Shown here: positions 51,601 through 58,502 of the stretch, piece by piece | How positions within the stretch are numbered: position 1 is the first letter of the stretch | Layout: every line of letters starts with the position of its first letter | Origin: Dokdonella koreensis DS-123 | Lineage (GTDB): Bacteria > Pseudomonadota > Gammaproteobacteria > Xanthomonadales > Rhodanobacteraceae | DNA length: 64,000 bases | Direction: 5' to 3' | Assembly: GCF_001632775.1 (NCBI RefSeq) | Contig: NZ_CP015249.1 | Span: 3,700,686 to 3,764,685 of the forward strand | The notes under the pieces: model-generated | Seen by the model: the letters and a program-made list of their open reading frames with translations, nothing else | What the model was told of the DNA's origin: nothing | The model's database searches: none | Made by a program: the position numbers and the translations under genes

Positions 51601-54290
51601 GCGTCGCTGATGTGGTGGTGGTAGCGGCCGCTGGGGTCGGGTGCCTGCGTCGAGGAAGCGTACTGCAGCGTCGCCGACTGGCCGTTGCCGTCCGGGTCGG
51701 TGACGATGAAGGTCACATTGGAAAGGCCGCGCCCCACCGGCGCGAACGTCACGGTCCGCTCGGCGCCCTCGCCCGAAAGGGTCACGCCGGCCGGCGTGAT
51801 CACGGACGCGTTCGCGGTCGTCACCTGGATCGTCAGGCCGGCCAGCGGGCTGTCCGGATCGGCGATCGTCAGCGTGGTGCCGAGGTTGGTCGGATCACCG
51901 ACCGAGCCCACGACGATCGAATCGGCAGCCGTGATCGTCGGCGGCAGGCCGGTCACCGGCGCGAACGGCTCGACGAGCGTCGGCACCAGTGAAGGATCGG
52001 CCGTGAGCGACGGCCCGTTGCCCTGCTGGCCCTGGTCGTCGCGGCCCCAGCAGTAGAAGCGGCCGGCCGCGGTGGCGCCGCAGGTGAGGTTGTTCTCGGC
52101 ACTCAGTTCGGTGAAGACCGTTCCGGGCGGCAGCGTCGCCGTTGCCACCGGATGCGGGCTGTAGCGCGAGGTACCGTCGCCGGTGCCGAGCGCGCCCCAG
52201 TTGGCGAAGCCCCAACAGTAGGCCGCGCCGGTGTCGAGGATGCCGCAGGTATTGGTACTGCCGCCTTCCAGCGCGATGAAATGCGTGCCGGCCGGGATCG
52301 TCGTCGTCACGACCGGATTGGGCAGCAGGATGTCCAGGCTCTGCGCGCCGTTGCCGACCGCGCCGTTGATGCCGGCGCCCCAGCAGTAGGCGACATCGCC
52401 GGTGGTCAGCGCACAGCTGTGGCTGTCGCCGGCGGTCACCGCCGCGAAGTGCGTCCCCGCCGGCAGTCCCGAGGTGACGACCGCGCTGATCGGAAGGTCG
52501 GTCTGGCCGCTGGTGCCGATGCCGAGCTGGCCGTTGCCGTTGCGACCCCAGCAGTAGAGGTTGCCGTCGCTGGCCAGGCCGCAGGTATGGCCGGATGCCG
52601 CGCTGAGCGAGACGAACGACGTATCGGCCGGCAGCCGCGCCATGTCCACCGGCGACGGGCTGGCCTGGTTGCCGGTGACGCCGGCCGGCAGGCCGAGCGG
52701 GCCGCTGCGGCCCCAGCAATACGCGGTGCCGGTCTCGGCGATGCCGCAGGCATGCGTGGAGCCGGCCGCCAGCGAGACGAAGCCCTTGCCGGCCAGCGGC
52801 GTCATGTCGACGGCGACCGGGGCGGGCTGGTTGGCGGTCACCGCCGCGCCGTTGCCGAGCTGGCCGTACTCGTCCTGTCCCCAGCAGTAGGCCAGGCCGT
52901 CGCTAGTCAACCCGCAGGCGAACGACATGCCCGCCACGATCGACGCGAACCGCGTTCCGGCCGGCAGGCCGGTCAGGTCCACCGGATACGGGCTGACCAT
53001 GTTGGACGTCACGGCCGCGCCATTGCCCAGGCGCCCCCCCGCATCCGATCCCCAGCAATAAGGCAAGCCGCCGGCATCGAGTCCGCAAGCGAACTGCGAA
53101 CCGGCCGCGATCGTGGCCAGCACCGGCGCCGGGCCGCCGCCGTCGCACGGATCATAGGCCGTGCCGGCGCGCGTGCTGCGGCCGGGGTTGCCGATCGCGC
53201 CGTTGTTCGAGGTCACCGAGCCTTCGCCGTCGGCGACCGCCGACAGCGTCCAGGCGAACACGTCGTCCGCGCCGAGACCCGCCGCCGACACCCAGCCGCT
53301 GGCGCCGGTCGTGCGAATGCTGCCCGGGAATGCCTGGTCGCCGTAGGTCAGGCGGTCCACCAGCGTGCCGCTGGCGTCGAAGAGGTTGATCTGGTCGGCG
53401 CGACCGAGGTTGTTGGTGTAGCCACCGAGGATCTTGGCGCCGGCGCACAGGCGCCAGTCGCTGCGGAACGCCTCGGTCTCGCTCTCGGCCAGCACCACCG
53501 ACTCGCCCGGCTGCACGCTGCCGAAGCCGCTGAGGTCGAAGCCGATCGCCGGATTGGCGCTGTCGTCGTCGTAGCGCCAGCCGGTCATGTCGGCCGGCGC
53601 AGTGCCGACGTTGGTCAGCTCGATGTACTCGCCACCGGCACCGTCGTACATCCACTCCGTGATCCGCATCTGCGCCTGGGCGCCACCGCCGCACGGGTCA
53701 TAGGCCGTGCCGGCGCGCGTGCTGCGACCGGGGCTGCCGATTGCGCCGTTGTTCGAGGTCACCGAGCCTTCGCCGTCGGCGACCGCCGACAGCGTCCAGG
53801 CGAAGACGTTGTTCGCACCGAGGCCCGCCGCCGATACCCAGCCGCTGGCACCGGTCGTGCGGATGCTGCCCGGGAACGCCTGGTCGCCGTAGGTCAGGCG
53901 ATCCACCAGCGTGCCGCTGCCGTCGAAGAGGTTGATCTGGTCGGCACGGCCGAGGTTGTTGGTGTAGCCGCCGAGGATCTTGGCGCCGGCGCACAGGCGC
54001 CAGTCGCTGCGGAACGCTTCGGTCTCGCTCTCGGCCAGCACCACCGACTCGCCCGGCTGCACGCTGCCGAAGCCGCTGAGGTCGAAGCCGATCGCCGGAT
54101 TGGCGCTGTCGTCGTCGTAGCGCCAGCCGGTCATGTCGACCGCCGTCGTGCCGACGTTGGTCAGCTCGATGAACTCGCCGCCGGCGCCGTCGTACATCCA
54201 TTCGGTGATCCGCATCTGCGCCTGGGCGGCGCTGGCGGACAGCACGAGCAACAATCCGGCGGCCAGCCGGTATGTGCGAACAAAAGCCAT
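48678..54290 (-). CDS. Giant secreted protein: lamin-tail domains, RCC1 propeller, DUF11, C-terminal FE-motif domain
   Basis: 1870 residues with a Sec signal peptide (about 1-25, SASAAQAQ). The start is at 54290 because GGGGAG precedes it. Domains in order: two lamin-tail domains (about 26-200 and 208-382, MRITEWMYDGAGGE), seven RCC1-type repeats each with an ACGL...YCWG Cys pair (about 385-770), a cadherin-like segment plus a DUF3616-like esterase/propeller region (about 772-1217, IDFEGITRSGDLLLLTGS), a third lamin-tail domain (about 1221-1395), a divergent InlB B-repeat (GFVFGGWSGACSG), an ASH/choice-of-anchor-like domain, one DUF11 domain, then a 150-residue C-terminal domain opened by HRDGFE. 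It is probably an extracellular or surface structural protein. No catalytic residues are evident. Confidence 0.88.
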   Translation of the reverse strand: MAFVRTYRLAAGLLLVLSASAAQAQMRITEWMYDGAGGEFIELTNVGTTAVDMTGWRYDDDSANPAIGFDLSGFGSVQPGESVVLAESETEAFRSDWRLCAGAKILGGYTNNLGRADQINLFDGSGTLVDRLTYGDQAFPGSIRTTGASGWVSAAGLGANNVFAWTLSAVADGEGSVTSNNGAIGSPGRSTRAGTAYDPCGGGAQAQMRITEWMYDGAGGEYIELTNVGTAPADMTGWRYDDDSANPAIGFDLSGFGSVQPGESVVLAESETEAFRSDWRLCAGAKILGGYTNNLGRADQINLFDASGTLVDRLTYGDQAFPGSIRTTGASGWVSAAGLGADDVFAWTLSAVADGEGSVTSNNGAIGNPGRSTRAGTAYDPCDGGGPAPVLATIAAGSQFACGLDAGGLPYCWGSDAGGRLGNGAAVTSNMVSPYPVDLTGLPAGTRFASIVAGMSFACGLTSDGLAYCWGQDEYGQLGNGAAVTANQPAPVAVDMTPLAGKGFVSLAAGSTHACGIAETGTAYCWGRSGPLGLPAGVTGNQASPSPVDMARLPADTSFVSLSAASGHTCGLASDGNLYCWGRNGNGQLGIGTSGQTDLPISAVVTSGLPAGTHFAAVTAGDSHSCALTTGDVAYCWGAGINGAVGNGAQSLDILLPNPVVTTTIPAGTHFIALEGGSTNTCGILDTGAAYCWGFANWGALGTGDGTSRYSPHPVATATLPPGTVFTELSAENNLTCGATAAGRFYCWGRDDQGQQGNGPSLTADPSLVPTLVEPFAPVTGLPPTITAADSIVVGSVGDPTNLGTTLTIADPDSPLAGLTIQVTTANASVITPAGVTLSGEGAERTVTFAPVGRGLSNVTFIVTDPDGNGQSATLQYASSTQAPDPSGRYHHHISDASAALDVGDGYVILLNDETNTIFLHRAGETGRPVKTWAFNASQLGTSSEIDFEGITRSGDLLLLTGSHGNNRSGSARPERRTFVAATITGSGAGTELVFRGRYNNLWAELRAWDQTNGHGLGANALGFIAATAGGVLPNAPGGFNIEGLEFNPDGSAVYLGFRAPTIQREGRYDALIVPLLNAAALTNGTPGSGPAVFGAPIFLDLGGRSIRALASNAQGDYLISAGPSPQNESWALYTWDGRPDHAPQFNQTLPSDDGLTGGAWEAIGAVPHPLVEGATVRVITDSGDTNFYGTGATKDLQQVYQKSYSQAFTLAAVPTDRPAMRITEWMYDGAGGEFIELTNVGTTAVDMTGWRYDDDSADPAIGFDLSGFGSVQPGESVVLAESETEAFRSDWRLCAGAKILGGYTNNLGRADQINLFDASGTLVDRLTYGDQAFPGSIRTTGASGWVSAAGLGADDVFAWTLSAVADGEGSVTSNNGAIGSPGRSTRAGVAYDPCGSVTEYLLTVAIEGAGQGLVSGDGIACPGDCEQRYAAGTAVQLTATPASGFVFGGWSGACSGSAACTVAMSADQNVIATFVAAPLPVLAFDPASLDFGEVQTGTTATPLTATLRNTGAADASELNFTAPGGAFTADTSACGTVLPAQASCAVVVSFAPTAAGPATAVLGVGSAGGVTATLGLQGVGRVPVPQTDLAVGLVAHLDYAQRGQLLDYVVTVSNLGPDPTTAASVASSLSPALDLDFATWLCIDAAGSGCTASGTGNLGDAGLTIPVGGSVSYLVSAPVRWEADGAVTTQAQAMDDRDPNLGNNTAEVSGQVVIHRDGFEPENPGALPLDAVSASLATGDTLGLTWPAPGQPLIETVLAAVPDGLQPASGAFRLERLNHGVRTWLRLVAQDEGGNAYATGWLAVVAGAELRLALVPAPRPEDASGGTGAPTARLRVAGAELQLPLAGQPVAYRLRSALPLVVAPEGDAD
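49128..49145 (-). other. C-terminal HRDGFE motif of the RCC1/lamin-tail protein
   Basis: Encodes HRDGFE immediately after a DUF11 domain, 149 residues before the C-terminus. The downstream domain aligns with that of the nuclease: both have G-x-x-AF-x-[IL]-[DE] near position 50, an R-x-V/L-x-x-D run, then GW and a basic R-x-R-L-R-like end. Confidence 0.6.
50105..50630 (-). repeat. Lamin-tail repeat copy A (526 bp)
   Basis: Third lamin-tail domain of the protein, about 2.5 kb from the other two copies. Its central portion of more than 300 bases differs from copy B at only about one position, while the edges differ more. Confidence 0.85.
53144..53669 (-). repeat. Lamin-tail repeat copy B (526 bp)
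   Basis: Second lamin-tail domain. It is separated from copy C by a 20-base linker, yet is closer in sequence to the distant copy A than to the adjacent copy C. Confidence 0.85.
53690..54215 (-). repeat. Lamin-tail repeat copy C (526 bp)
   Basis: First lamin-tail domain, directly behind the signal peptide. It is the most divergent of the three at synonymous sites (for example GTTCGCACC where A and B have TCCGCGCC). Confidence 0.85.
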
Positions 54291-54627
54291 GGTGGGTACT
54301 CCCCGAAAGAAAAAACGGCGGCGCCGCACGAAGGTGCAGCGACGAAGCGCGGGGAGTGTGGCCGGACATCGTTGCGGTCCCGTGATGCTGGCATGTCATC
54401 GGCGGCCGGGTCCGCCGTACACCGTCGGCGGCTGCGCGCGGGACCGTGGGACGCGGCCGGCGGGCGCCGTTGCGCGCCGGCGGCCGACCCGCAGCGCGGG
54501 GCCCGGCCATGACCGGAAGGCCGGGGTGACACACGGCGGCGCCGTCCTGCGCCCTGGGGCACGACAGACACCCCTCCGCCGCGCGGGTGCAGCCCCCGAC
54601 CGCTTCGACGCCGACCACGGAACCGCC
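54291..54627. other. Divergent promoter region of two secreted propeller proteins
   Basis: 337 bases without a supported gene, between the RCC1/lamin-tail gene and the delta-60 gene. On the minus strand an 8-bp stem (54322-54329 with 54334-54341, loop GAAG on plus) followed by CCGCCG and six T's (54310-54315) lies just before the ribosome site GGGGAG. It could act as a leader attenuator, but the gap before the T-run is not standard. Confidence 0.4.
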
Positions 54628-56811
54628 ATGAACCCGACCCGCACCCCCGTCCCGCTCCGGTGCCTGCCGCTCCGCGCCGCGCGGCGTCCCACTGCGATCA
54701 TCCGTTTCGCCGGGGTCCTCCTCGCGGCGCTCGCCGGGTCGATCCCCGCAGCGGCGCAGAGCCCGGCGCCGCTGCCCCGCCCCGACCTCCACCTGGTCGT
54801 CAACGGCAGCGTCCAGGCGCTGCTGCGGCTGCCCGATGGCAGCCTCGTGTTCGGCGGCACATTCACCTCGGTCAACGGCCAGCCGCGGGCCAACCTGGCC
54901 AAGCTGCGGCCCGACGGCACGCTCGATCCGGACTGGAATCCGGCCCCCGATCGCGAGGTCTATGCGCTCGCCGCCGACACGGCCGGCAATGTCTATGTCG
55001 GCGGCTGGTTCTACGCCATCGGCGGGCAGTCGCGCACGAACCTCGCCAAGGTCTCCGCCACCGGCACCGGCACGGCCGATGCGAGCTGGAATCCGGCGCC
55101 CGATTCGTTCGTCTATGCACTGGCGGTCGATGCCGGCGGCGCCGTCTATGCCGGCGGCCAGTTCGGCATGATCGGCGGCCAGAACCGTGCGAACCTCGCC
55201 AAGCTCGCCGGTACCGGCTCGGGCGCGGTGGACGCGACCTGGGACCCGGCGCCCGATTCCACCGTCCGTGCGCTCACCGTCGATGGCGCGGGCAATGTCT
55301 ATGCCGGCGGCCAGTTCTTCCTGGTCGGCGGCCAGGCCCGCCGGTACATCGCGCGGATCTCGGGTGGCGGCGTGGTCGATGCCACCTGGAATCCGACGGC
55401 CAGCGGCCTGGTCGGCGCGCTGGCGCTCGATGGCGCCGGCGGCGTCTATGCCGGCGGCGAGTTCACGACGATCGGCGGCCAGGCCCGCCCCTATGTCGCC
55501 AAGCTCTCCACGGCCAACGGGACAGTCGATGCCGGCTGGAACCCGGCACCCGATCGCCGGGTCGGCGCGCTGGCCGTCGACGCCGCAGGCCATGTCTACG
55601 CCAGCGGCCTCTTCACGACGATCGGCGGCCAGGCGCGCAATGGCCTGGCCAAGCTGTCCGGCAACGGCAGCGGCGCGGCCGACGCGAACTGGAACCCCTC
55701 GCCCCAGGGCGGCCAGGTCAGCGCGCTGCTGGCCGACGCCGGCCGGGTGTACGCCGGCGGCAGCTTCTTCCATGTCGGTGGCGCCTACCGCCTGGGCCTG
55801 GCCATGCTCTCGGGCAGCGGCGTCGGCGCGCCCGGCGCTGCGGTGGATGCCGAAACACCGGCCCGCGCCGCCTCCCTGCTGCTCGAGCGTCCGTACGGCA
55901 TGCTGGTCGGCGGCGAGTTCCTCAAGGCCAACGGCATCCTGGCGCCGTACGCCTTGCGGCTGAAGAGCGACGGCACGATCGACACCCATCCCAGCGCCGA
56001 CGACGCGATCCTGGCGCTGGTGGCCGCCTCGCTCGGCGAGCCCGGCCCCTTGACGATATCCGGCGTGCTGCGGGCGGTGGTCGCCTTGCCGGACGGCAGC
56101 TTCGTGTTCGGCGGCGCCTTCACCTCGGTCGGCGGCACGCCGCGCAACTACCTGGCCAAGCTGCGGCCCAACGGCACGCTCGACCCGGACTGGAATCCGA
56201 ACGCCGCCGGTGGCGGCGTCTACGCGCTCGCCACCGACGGCGCCGGCAACGTCTATGCCGGCGGCCGCTTCACCAGCGTCGGCGGGCAGCCGCGCAACCG
56301 CCTGGCCAAGATCGCCGGCAGCGGCACCGGAGCGGTCGATCCGGCCTGGAATCCCGGCGCCGACGAGGAAGTCAGTGCGCTCGCCGTCGATGCAGCCGGC
56401 CGCGTCTACGCCGGCGGCAGCTTCACCCATGCCGGCGGCCAGGCGCGCGCGCGACTGGCCAGGCTGGCCGGCACCGGTGCCGGCGCTGCCGATCCGTCCT
56501 GGAACCCCGGTGCCGATCGTGCCGTCACCGCACTGGCGACGGACCCGGCCGGCTGGGTCTACGTCGGCGGCAAGGTGTCGACCGTCGGCGGCATCGGCCG
56601 CGATCGCATCGCACGGCTGGATGCCGCTACCGGCGCCGTCGATCCGGACTGGAACCCGGGCGCCGATGCCGACGTGCTCGCGCTGGCACGCGCGTCGAGC
56701 GGCGTGATCTATGCCGGCGGCCGCTTCGATGTGATCGGCGGCGCATCGCGCAACGGCCTGGCCGCGCTGCCGGCCTCGGACGTGCTGTTCGCGGACGACT
56801 TCGAGCCGTAG
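54628..56811 (+). CDS. Secreted delta-60-repeat beta-propeller protein ending in DDFEP
   Basis: 727 residues. The signal peptide ends about residue 44 (SIPAAAQ). The rest is made of about 13 repeats of 45-50 residues with the pattern (V)YAGGxFxxxGGQxRxxLAKL...WNPxPD, the delta-60 repeat that forms beta-propeller blades. Two halves each open with nearly the same block (LPDGSLVFGGTFTS near residue 66 and LPDGSFVFGGAFTS near 488), so an internal duplication is likely. The protein ends in FADDFEP, the same motif that opens the C-terminal domain of two other giant proteins here, but nothing follows it. Function is unknown and the location extracellular or surface. It is divergent from the RCC1/lamin-tail gene. 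Confidence 0.87.
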   Translation: MNPTRTPVPLRCLPLRAARRPTAIIRFAGVLLAALAGSIPAAAQSPAPLPRPDLHLVVNGSVQALLRLPDGSLVFGGTFTSVNGQPRANLAKLRPDGTLDPDWNPAPDREVYALAADTAGNVYVGGWFYAIGGQSRTNLAKVSATGTGTADASWNPAPDSFVYALAVDAGGAVYAGGQFGMIGGQNRANLAKLAGTGSGAVDATWDPAPDSTVRALTVDGAGNVYAGGQFFLVGGQARRYIARISGGGVVDATWNPTASGLVGALALDGAGGVYAGGEFTTIGGQARPYVAKLSTANGTVDAGWNPAPDRRVGALAVDAAGHVYASGLFTTIGGQARNGLAKLSGNGSGAADANWNPSPQGGQVSALLADAGRVYAGGSFFHVGGAYRLGLAMLSGSGVGAPGAAVDAETPARAASLLLERPYGMLVGGEFLKANGILAPYALRLKSDGTIDTHPSADDAILALVAASLGEPGPLTISGVLRAVVALPDGSFVFGGAFTSVGGTPRNYLAKLRPNGTLDPDWNPNAAGGGVYALATDGAGNVYAGGRFTSVGGQPRNRLAKIAGSGTGAVDPAWNPGADEEVSALAVDAAGRVYAGGSFTHAGGQARARLARLAGTGAGAADPSWNPGADRAVTALATDPAGWVYVGGKVSTVGGIGRDRIARLDAATGAVDPDWNPGADADVLALARASSGVIYAGGRFDVIGGASRNGLAALPASDVLFADDFEP
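56788..56805 (+). other. Terminal FADDFE motif of the delta-60 protein
   Basis: Encodes FADDFE, followed only by Pro and the stop codon. It is compared in the findings with FRDDFE and HRDGFE of two neighbouring secreted proteins. Confidence 0.55.
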
Positions 56812-56829
56812 CCGTCGGCGCGCACGGCA

Positions 56830-56853
56830 GAAGCGGCCGCAGGCGGCCGCTTC
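56830..56853. terminator. Bidirectional terminator hairpin
   Basis: GAAGCGGCCGC-AG-GCGGCCGCTTC forms an 11-bp inverted repeat between two convergent genes, 18 bases after the delta-60 stop and touching the stop of the membrane protein gene. There is no T-run on either side. Confidence 0.5.
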
Positions 56854-57739
56854 ACAGGGCCAGGAACGAATAAGCCTGCATCAGATCCAGGGCGTGCCGG
56901 AACAAAGTGTAGGAAACACCCATCAGGATCGGCGCGGTCAGCGATCCGAGTCTGTCGAGCACGCGCTTCAAGCCGTGCAGGACGGAGTGGTTCGTGCTGA
57001 TGGCCGCCACGACCAACCAGAGGAGGATCGCAAAGAACGTCGGCGTCACCGAGACCAGCATCAACGCGATGACGGGACCCCGGTTCGGAATCGCGATCTC
57101 CAGCCCCAGAAGCACGTCGATCAGGAACAGGCCGACGAGGGTGTATCCATGCATCACGGCCGGCGCGATGGCCAGCAGGAAGCCCGGATCGAACCGCTCG
57201 CCCATGGCGACCATCGCGGTGACGACCAACCCGACCATCGCCAACGACGCGCCGATGCACGCCGCGACGGTTCCCGACAGCGATGCCAACGTCGCCCGGG
57301 CCACCTGCCTGGCCAGGCCGCTCCCGCTCAGCCGCTTGTAGGCTCGAAAGAACCACACGACACACTGGTACTCGACCAGCCAATGCACCGGTACCGCCAT
57401 CACGGCCCCCTGCGCCAGCTCAAGCGCGGCATCGCGCGCTGGCTCCGACCGCATCAGGTCGGCCGCCATCACGAGGCTCGCCACGCCAGCTACGCCCAGT
57501 CCCAGGGTCTTCAGGCGCGAAACGCGGCCGTTCCTGGTCAGGAAGAACACCCGCAGCAGATACTCGTAGAGCCGCTTGCGCAGGTCGGCAAGGGGATGGG
57601 CCGCCAGATCGGCCTCCACGGCCTGGGACATCTGCGCGAGCAGATCGCGCACCCGCTTGAACGACAGCAGCGCTCCCAGGACGAAGACCAGAACGGAAGC
57701 CAGCAACAGCGCCCAAATCGCTGCCTTGACGATCAGCAC
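56852..57739 (-). CDS. Multi-pass membrane protein of unknown function
   Basis: 295 residues. The GTG at 57739 is chosen because AGGGGGG lies six bases upstream. A longer start at 57760 lacks any ribosome site. About six hydrophobic stretches: residues 5-25 (WALLLASVLVFVLGALL), about 75-95, 110-130, 150-180, 195-220 and 235-260, with a cytosolic-looking charged loop after the first helix (ADLRKRLYEYLLRVFFL). I do not recognise a family. The C-terminal half is rich in Pro, Gly and Thr within helices, as in channels or transporters, but there is no signature. The gene appears alone, with a terminator-like hairpin at its stop. Confidence 0.72.
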   Translation of the reverse strand: MLIVKAAIWALLLASVLVFVLGALLSFKRVRDLLAQMSQAVEADLAAHPLADLRKRLYEYLLRVFFLTRNGRVSRLKTLGLGVAGVASLVMAADLMRSEPARDAALELAQGAVMAVPVHWLVEYQCVVWFFRAYKRLSGSGLARQVARATLASLSGTVAACIGASLAMVGLVVTAMVAMGERFDPGFLLAIAPAVMHGYTLVGLFLIDVLLGLEIAIPNRGPVIALMLVSVTPTFFAILLWLVVAAISTNHSVLHGLKRVLDRLGSLTAPILMGVSYTLFRHALDLMQAYSFLAL

Positions 57740-57926
57740 CGCATGCCCCCCTGAAGGCACTTCATGGGTCCGCCGGACGTCGCGACCGGCCGAGGGTCGA
57801 CGCGTGCAGGCCGATCCCTCAGGGGGAGTATTACGGACGAGCCGCTGCGGTGGCTAGATGCCCGGCCGGCATCAGGCGGCGGCGAACGCTTCCCGCGGCA
57901 CGGCGCATTTCCGCGCGGCGCCCAAC

Positions 57927-57958
57927 AAAAAACCCCGGGTGTCGCCACCCGGGGTTTG
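57927..57958 (-). terminator. Intrinsic terminator of the cold-shock gene
   Basis: On the minus strand the stem ACCCCGGGTG / CACCCGGGGT (57932-57941 with 57946-57955, four-base loop) is followed at once by six T's. It lies 35 bases after the cold-shock stop codon and is the only textbook intrinsic terminator in the window. Confidence 0.9.
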
Positions 57959-57992
57959 CTTGGATCTGCCGCTGGGCGGCTGCGGGCGCTTC

Positions 57993-58202
57993 TTAGGCGA
58001 CCTGGACCTCATCGGCCTGCATGCCCTTCTGGCCCTGCACGGCGACGAACGTCACGCGCTGGCCTTCCTGGAGCGACTTGAAGCCGCTGCCCTGGATCGA
58101 GCGGAAATGCACGAAAAGATCCGGGCCGCTTTCCGGCGTGATGAAGCCGAAGCCCTTGGCGTCGTTGAACCACTTGACGGTACCGTTCTGGCGATTGGCC
58201 AT
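57993..58202 (-). CDS. Cold-shock domain protein (CspA family)
   Basis: 69-residue single cold-shock domain that binds single-stranded RNA and DNA. The RNP1 motif is KGFGFITP (residues 16-23) and RNP2 is LFVHFRSI (29-36). Length and [16 protein letters not shown] are typical. The position-31 His of RNP2 is kept. AGGAG precedes the ATG. A structured leader and a strong terminator frame it as a monocistronic, highly expressed gene. Temperature control is plausible from the leader but not shown. Confidence 0.97.
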   Translation of the reverse strand: MANRQNGTVKWFNDAKGFGFITPESGPDLFVHFRSIQGSGFKSLQEGQRVTFVAVQGQKGMQADEVQVA

Positions 58203-58502
58203 GTCTCTAACTCCTGACAACTCAATAAGTGATGAAATGGGTGTGGCCTACGAAAAAGCCGTCGGCCGGTACTGAGTTGCCAAGGAGAACGCGAGAGGGA
58301 ACGAAGGAGCGGATCGAGCGATCAACCACATCGGGCCACGATTCACAGTGACCCTGGTAAACACAGTGCCGCCACTGTACAGGGGTTTTCGCCGCAAAGC
58401 GAGTGCAGGTTGCGCCGGCCGGCGGCGGACCCGTGCGTTCCGCCCCCCGCGGGTGCCAGAATCGGCGCCGCCCGGGGCGGGACCCGGAGGGGGACGGACC
58501 AC
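58203..58502 (-). promoter_or_regulatory. Leader and promoter region of the cold-shock gene
   Basis: 300 bases with no gene. On the minus strand CAACTCA (58273-58279) pairs with TGAGTTG (58218-58224). The second arm sits just before the AGGAG ribosome site, so the leader can fold into a stem enclosing about 48 bases. Such structures are typical of CspA-type mRNA thermosensing. Upstream, the 16-mer GCGGCGAAAACCCCTG (58380-58395) is followed directly by TACAGT, a fair -10 candidate. Confidence 0.5.

Noticed and set aside
53144-54215. Possible CRISPR or tandem satellite because of regular repeats
   Set aside because: The repeats are 526-bp protein-coding lamin-tail domains, not short repeats with spacers.
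54796-56780. Possible short tandem DNA repeat array
   Set aside because: The periodicity (about 135-150 bases) is that of delta-60 protein repeats, and codons vary between copies.
57764-58275. Plus-strand frames across the cold-shock gene and its terminator
   Set aside because: They run antisense to a textbook cold-shock gene and through its intrinsic terminator.
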